This document shows positions 8,501 to 9,078 of a stretch of DNA of 9,078 nt, one piece after another. The position numbers were made by a program, and so were the translations under genes. The notes under the pieces were generated by a model. The model ran no database searches. It saw nothing but the letters and a program-made list of their open reading frames with translations, and was not told the DNA's origin. Source of the stretch: Rhodospira sp. GTDB taxonomy: Bacteria > Pseudomonadota > Alphaproteobacteria > Rhodospirillales > Rhodospirillaceae. Numbering within the stretch: the stretch's first letter is position 1; the number at the start of each line of letters is the position of its first letter. The stretch lies in the NCBI GenBank assembly GCA_028277295.1, contig JANQGN010000618.1, positions 1 through 9,078 on the forward strand. Reading direction: 5' to 3'.

Positions 8501-9078
8501 GGATGCTGGCGCTGGCCGAGCAGATGCCCGCGCCGGCGTCCCGGATGGCGCGCGAGGTCGCCGAGGCCGCCCAGGCGGTGACCAGCGGCACGGTCAGCGA
8601 CCGCCTCAACGCGCTGTGGCGCGCCGAGGTGCTGCCGGCCTGCACGGGGGCGCTGGGACGCCGCTATCCGGCCGACCCGGAGGCCACCGCCGACATGGCC
8701 CTGGAGGACTTCGGCGCCCTGTTCGGTCCCGGCGGCACCCTGGACGCCTTCTTCAATACAAACCTGGCGCCCTTCGTGGACACCACCGCCGACCGCTGGA
8801 CCTGGCGCGAGGTCACGGGCGCCGACCTGGGCCTGGCGGCCGACAGCCCCACGGTGTTCCAGCGCGCCGCCGCCATCCGTGAGCGCCTGTTTCCCACGGC
8901 CGAGCCCAAGCCCCTGATCCGGTTTGAAATCGCGCCGGTGGAGCTGGATGACCGGGCGGAGACCGCGCGCCTGGACATTCAGGGACAGACGCTGGTCTAT
9001 CAGCATGGCCCGGTCCAGAGCGTGCCCATGCAGTGGCCGGCCGAGACACCGCGCGCCAGCCTCAGCCTCGGTCCCGGC
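5593..9078 (+). CDS. tssM: Type VI secretion membrane protein TssM (IcmF), partial at window edge
   Basis: TssM is the large inner-membrane T6SS subunit that spans the periplasm and forms the core of the membrane complex. The 1162 codons present are open to the last base; the missing end is a window-edge effect. Two hydrophobic helices (about 12-32 and 52-69) form the N-terminal hairpin. An Ala/Glu-rich linker at 73-112 leads to the cytoplasmic NTPase domain, with Walker A GPSGAGKTT at 157-165, FIDPAGRL at 211-218 and FTHMDRLAGF from 296. A third helix lies at about 481-500, followed by the periplasmic region with YTYDGYHG, a family signature, near 745-752. A Gly/Pro-rich variable stretch lies near 855-900. 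The final visible part (FEIAPVELDD, LVYQHGP, QWPAETPRASL) is the start of the C-terminal beta-domain that contacts TssJ in systems that have it. The usual DTAGRY motif reads DPAGRL here. Perhaps 50-130 residues are missing. Confidence 0.96.
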   Translation, partial: MGVLTAIGRALISLWFLTLLLALGLGVAVWMVGPMVSVGEARPFDAASVRFATALGLLVLWGLVNLLVLSRRASAAAAGTAEAGPDDAAEAETAASAESTGQVPPAAEDEVRLMRFTQDRAMGVLRRARIPRPWSDRLLDRFTRRHAYVLPWYLLLGPSGAGKTTLLKGAGVPLPHAGRVGRTARAGGLGADGAAVPTESVDWWLTDRAVFIDPAGRLLTQDRDPAVDAAVWRGFLDLLKGARPRQPLNGVIVALDPLALAALAEADRREAALALRQRLADMDRRFGLRVPIYVVFTHMDRLAGFEAFFDTLSPEDRGQVWGHTLPPDDGRGDAGVVDQVGPAYDALLRRLNDRLIERMHREPDVRWRGLVMGFPAQLATLRPVIVGFLDDAFAPNRFEDRALLRGFYLASATQAGPSEDRLLPSLAALFGLDGRFSSGGARVLGGQRRGFFLSSLVRRVMLSEANLAGLDTGRERRQRRLEAGLVTAVVLVGALLAAWMVRASLSTGHLLARMDDTAARATAQAEDLPGRQVTDARVADALAALVTLRDAPVGWAERQRRWLPVSLDVGLSRDAALEAAAVRAYRDGLETLLLPRLLRRLEGQIRAAASQPDYQFAALKVYLMLGQRGALDPDVLATWYQLDARRLYPATEQTGQRPALPSTVAALVAEPFPKVNLDDDLINETRLVLARHTPAQRGYDLLMDLPDVQDLPTWRVDEAAGPLASRALVRASGQPLAAGLPGRYTYDGYHGTVTPAVGAVADTVLDDAWVMGETIPLAARPGAKARLSDDILALVLADYGDRWDRLLADVSVMPFASVDQALDVLNTLGDARSPLALFLRAAAVETTLVPGPEGVDAGAVADAASAAPGRAGSAVQRVTSSRLVGAAAALSGGGQESPPPPGQVINDRFADLHRLVTAPGEGAAAPIDALTEGFKAMYDQFNRAALAPDQGQALLAQLNAVDQGPTPVARMLALAEQMPAPASRMAREVAEAAQAVTSGTVSDRLNALWRAEVLPACTGALGRRYPADPEATADMALEDFGALFGPGGTLDAFFNTNLAPFVDTTADRWTWREVTGADLGLAADSPTVFQRAAAIRERLFPTAEPKPLIRFEIAPVELDDRAETARLDIQGQTLVYQHGPVQSVPMQWPAETPRASLSLGPG

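Noticed and set aside
7102..9006. 634-residue minus-strand open frame opposite tssM
   Set aside because: It lies fully antisense to strongly conserved TssM sequence, has low-complexity Gly/Arg/Gln/His composition and no recognisable domain. Long antisense frames are expected at this G+C content.
3584..9078. Possibility that the short TssM-like gene and tssM are one gene broken by a frameshift
   Set aside because: The second gene has its own Shine-Dalgarno, start, membrane hairpin and complete NTPase domain, and the first repeats the same domain. These are two genes, not two halves.

Overview
The window carries four consecutive plus-strand genes for the membrane/baseplate side of a type VI secretion system (T6SS). 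In order they are tssK (baseplate adaptor), an OmpA-fused tssL (inner-membrane DotU-type protein anchored to peptidoglycan), a short 668-residue TssM/IcmF-like P-loop protein, and a canonical tssM (IcmF) that runs off the right edge. Very high G+C, strong G/C preference at third codon positions and the TssK-TssL-TssM order suggest a high-GC proteobacterium. An alphaproteobacterium such as a Rhodospirillales member is a guess from composition and style, not something the sequence proves.

Layout: tssK fills 2-1357 and appears complete, with its start codon at the second base. A 69-base spacer with no convincing promoter or terminator leads to tssL (1427-3568). TssL has a roughly 280-residue disordered, proline-rich N-terminus, a DotU domain, one membrane helix and a C-terminal OmpA-like peptidoglycan-binding domain. 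After 15 bases comes the short TssM-like gene (3584-5590). Two bases after its stop codon tssM starts at 5593, with a good Shine-Dalgarno inside the last codons of the preceding gene. The spacings point to one operon read left to right. No stretch over 300 bases lacks a gene, and I see no RNA genes, mobile elements or CRISPR.

How the parts fit: in known T6SSs TssL and TssM form the inner-membrane complex, TssM reaches across the periplasm, and TssK links the baseplate to the cytoplasmic parts of TssL/TssM. The OmpA-like domain of TssL would fix the complex to the cell wall. The unusual element is the extra TssM-like protein. It keeps the P-loop NTPase domain, one transmembrane helix and the first periplasmic helical part. 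It lacks both the N-terminal membrane hairpin and the whole distal periplasmic/C-terminal half of TssM. The two TssM-type proteins have diverged in their nucleotide-binding motifs, so this may be a two-component TssM arrangement. A second point of interest is the TssL N-terminus, which carries three Thr-Val/Leu motifs in acidic or disordered surroundings that could be phosphothreonine docking sites for an FHA protein.
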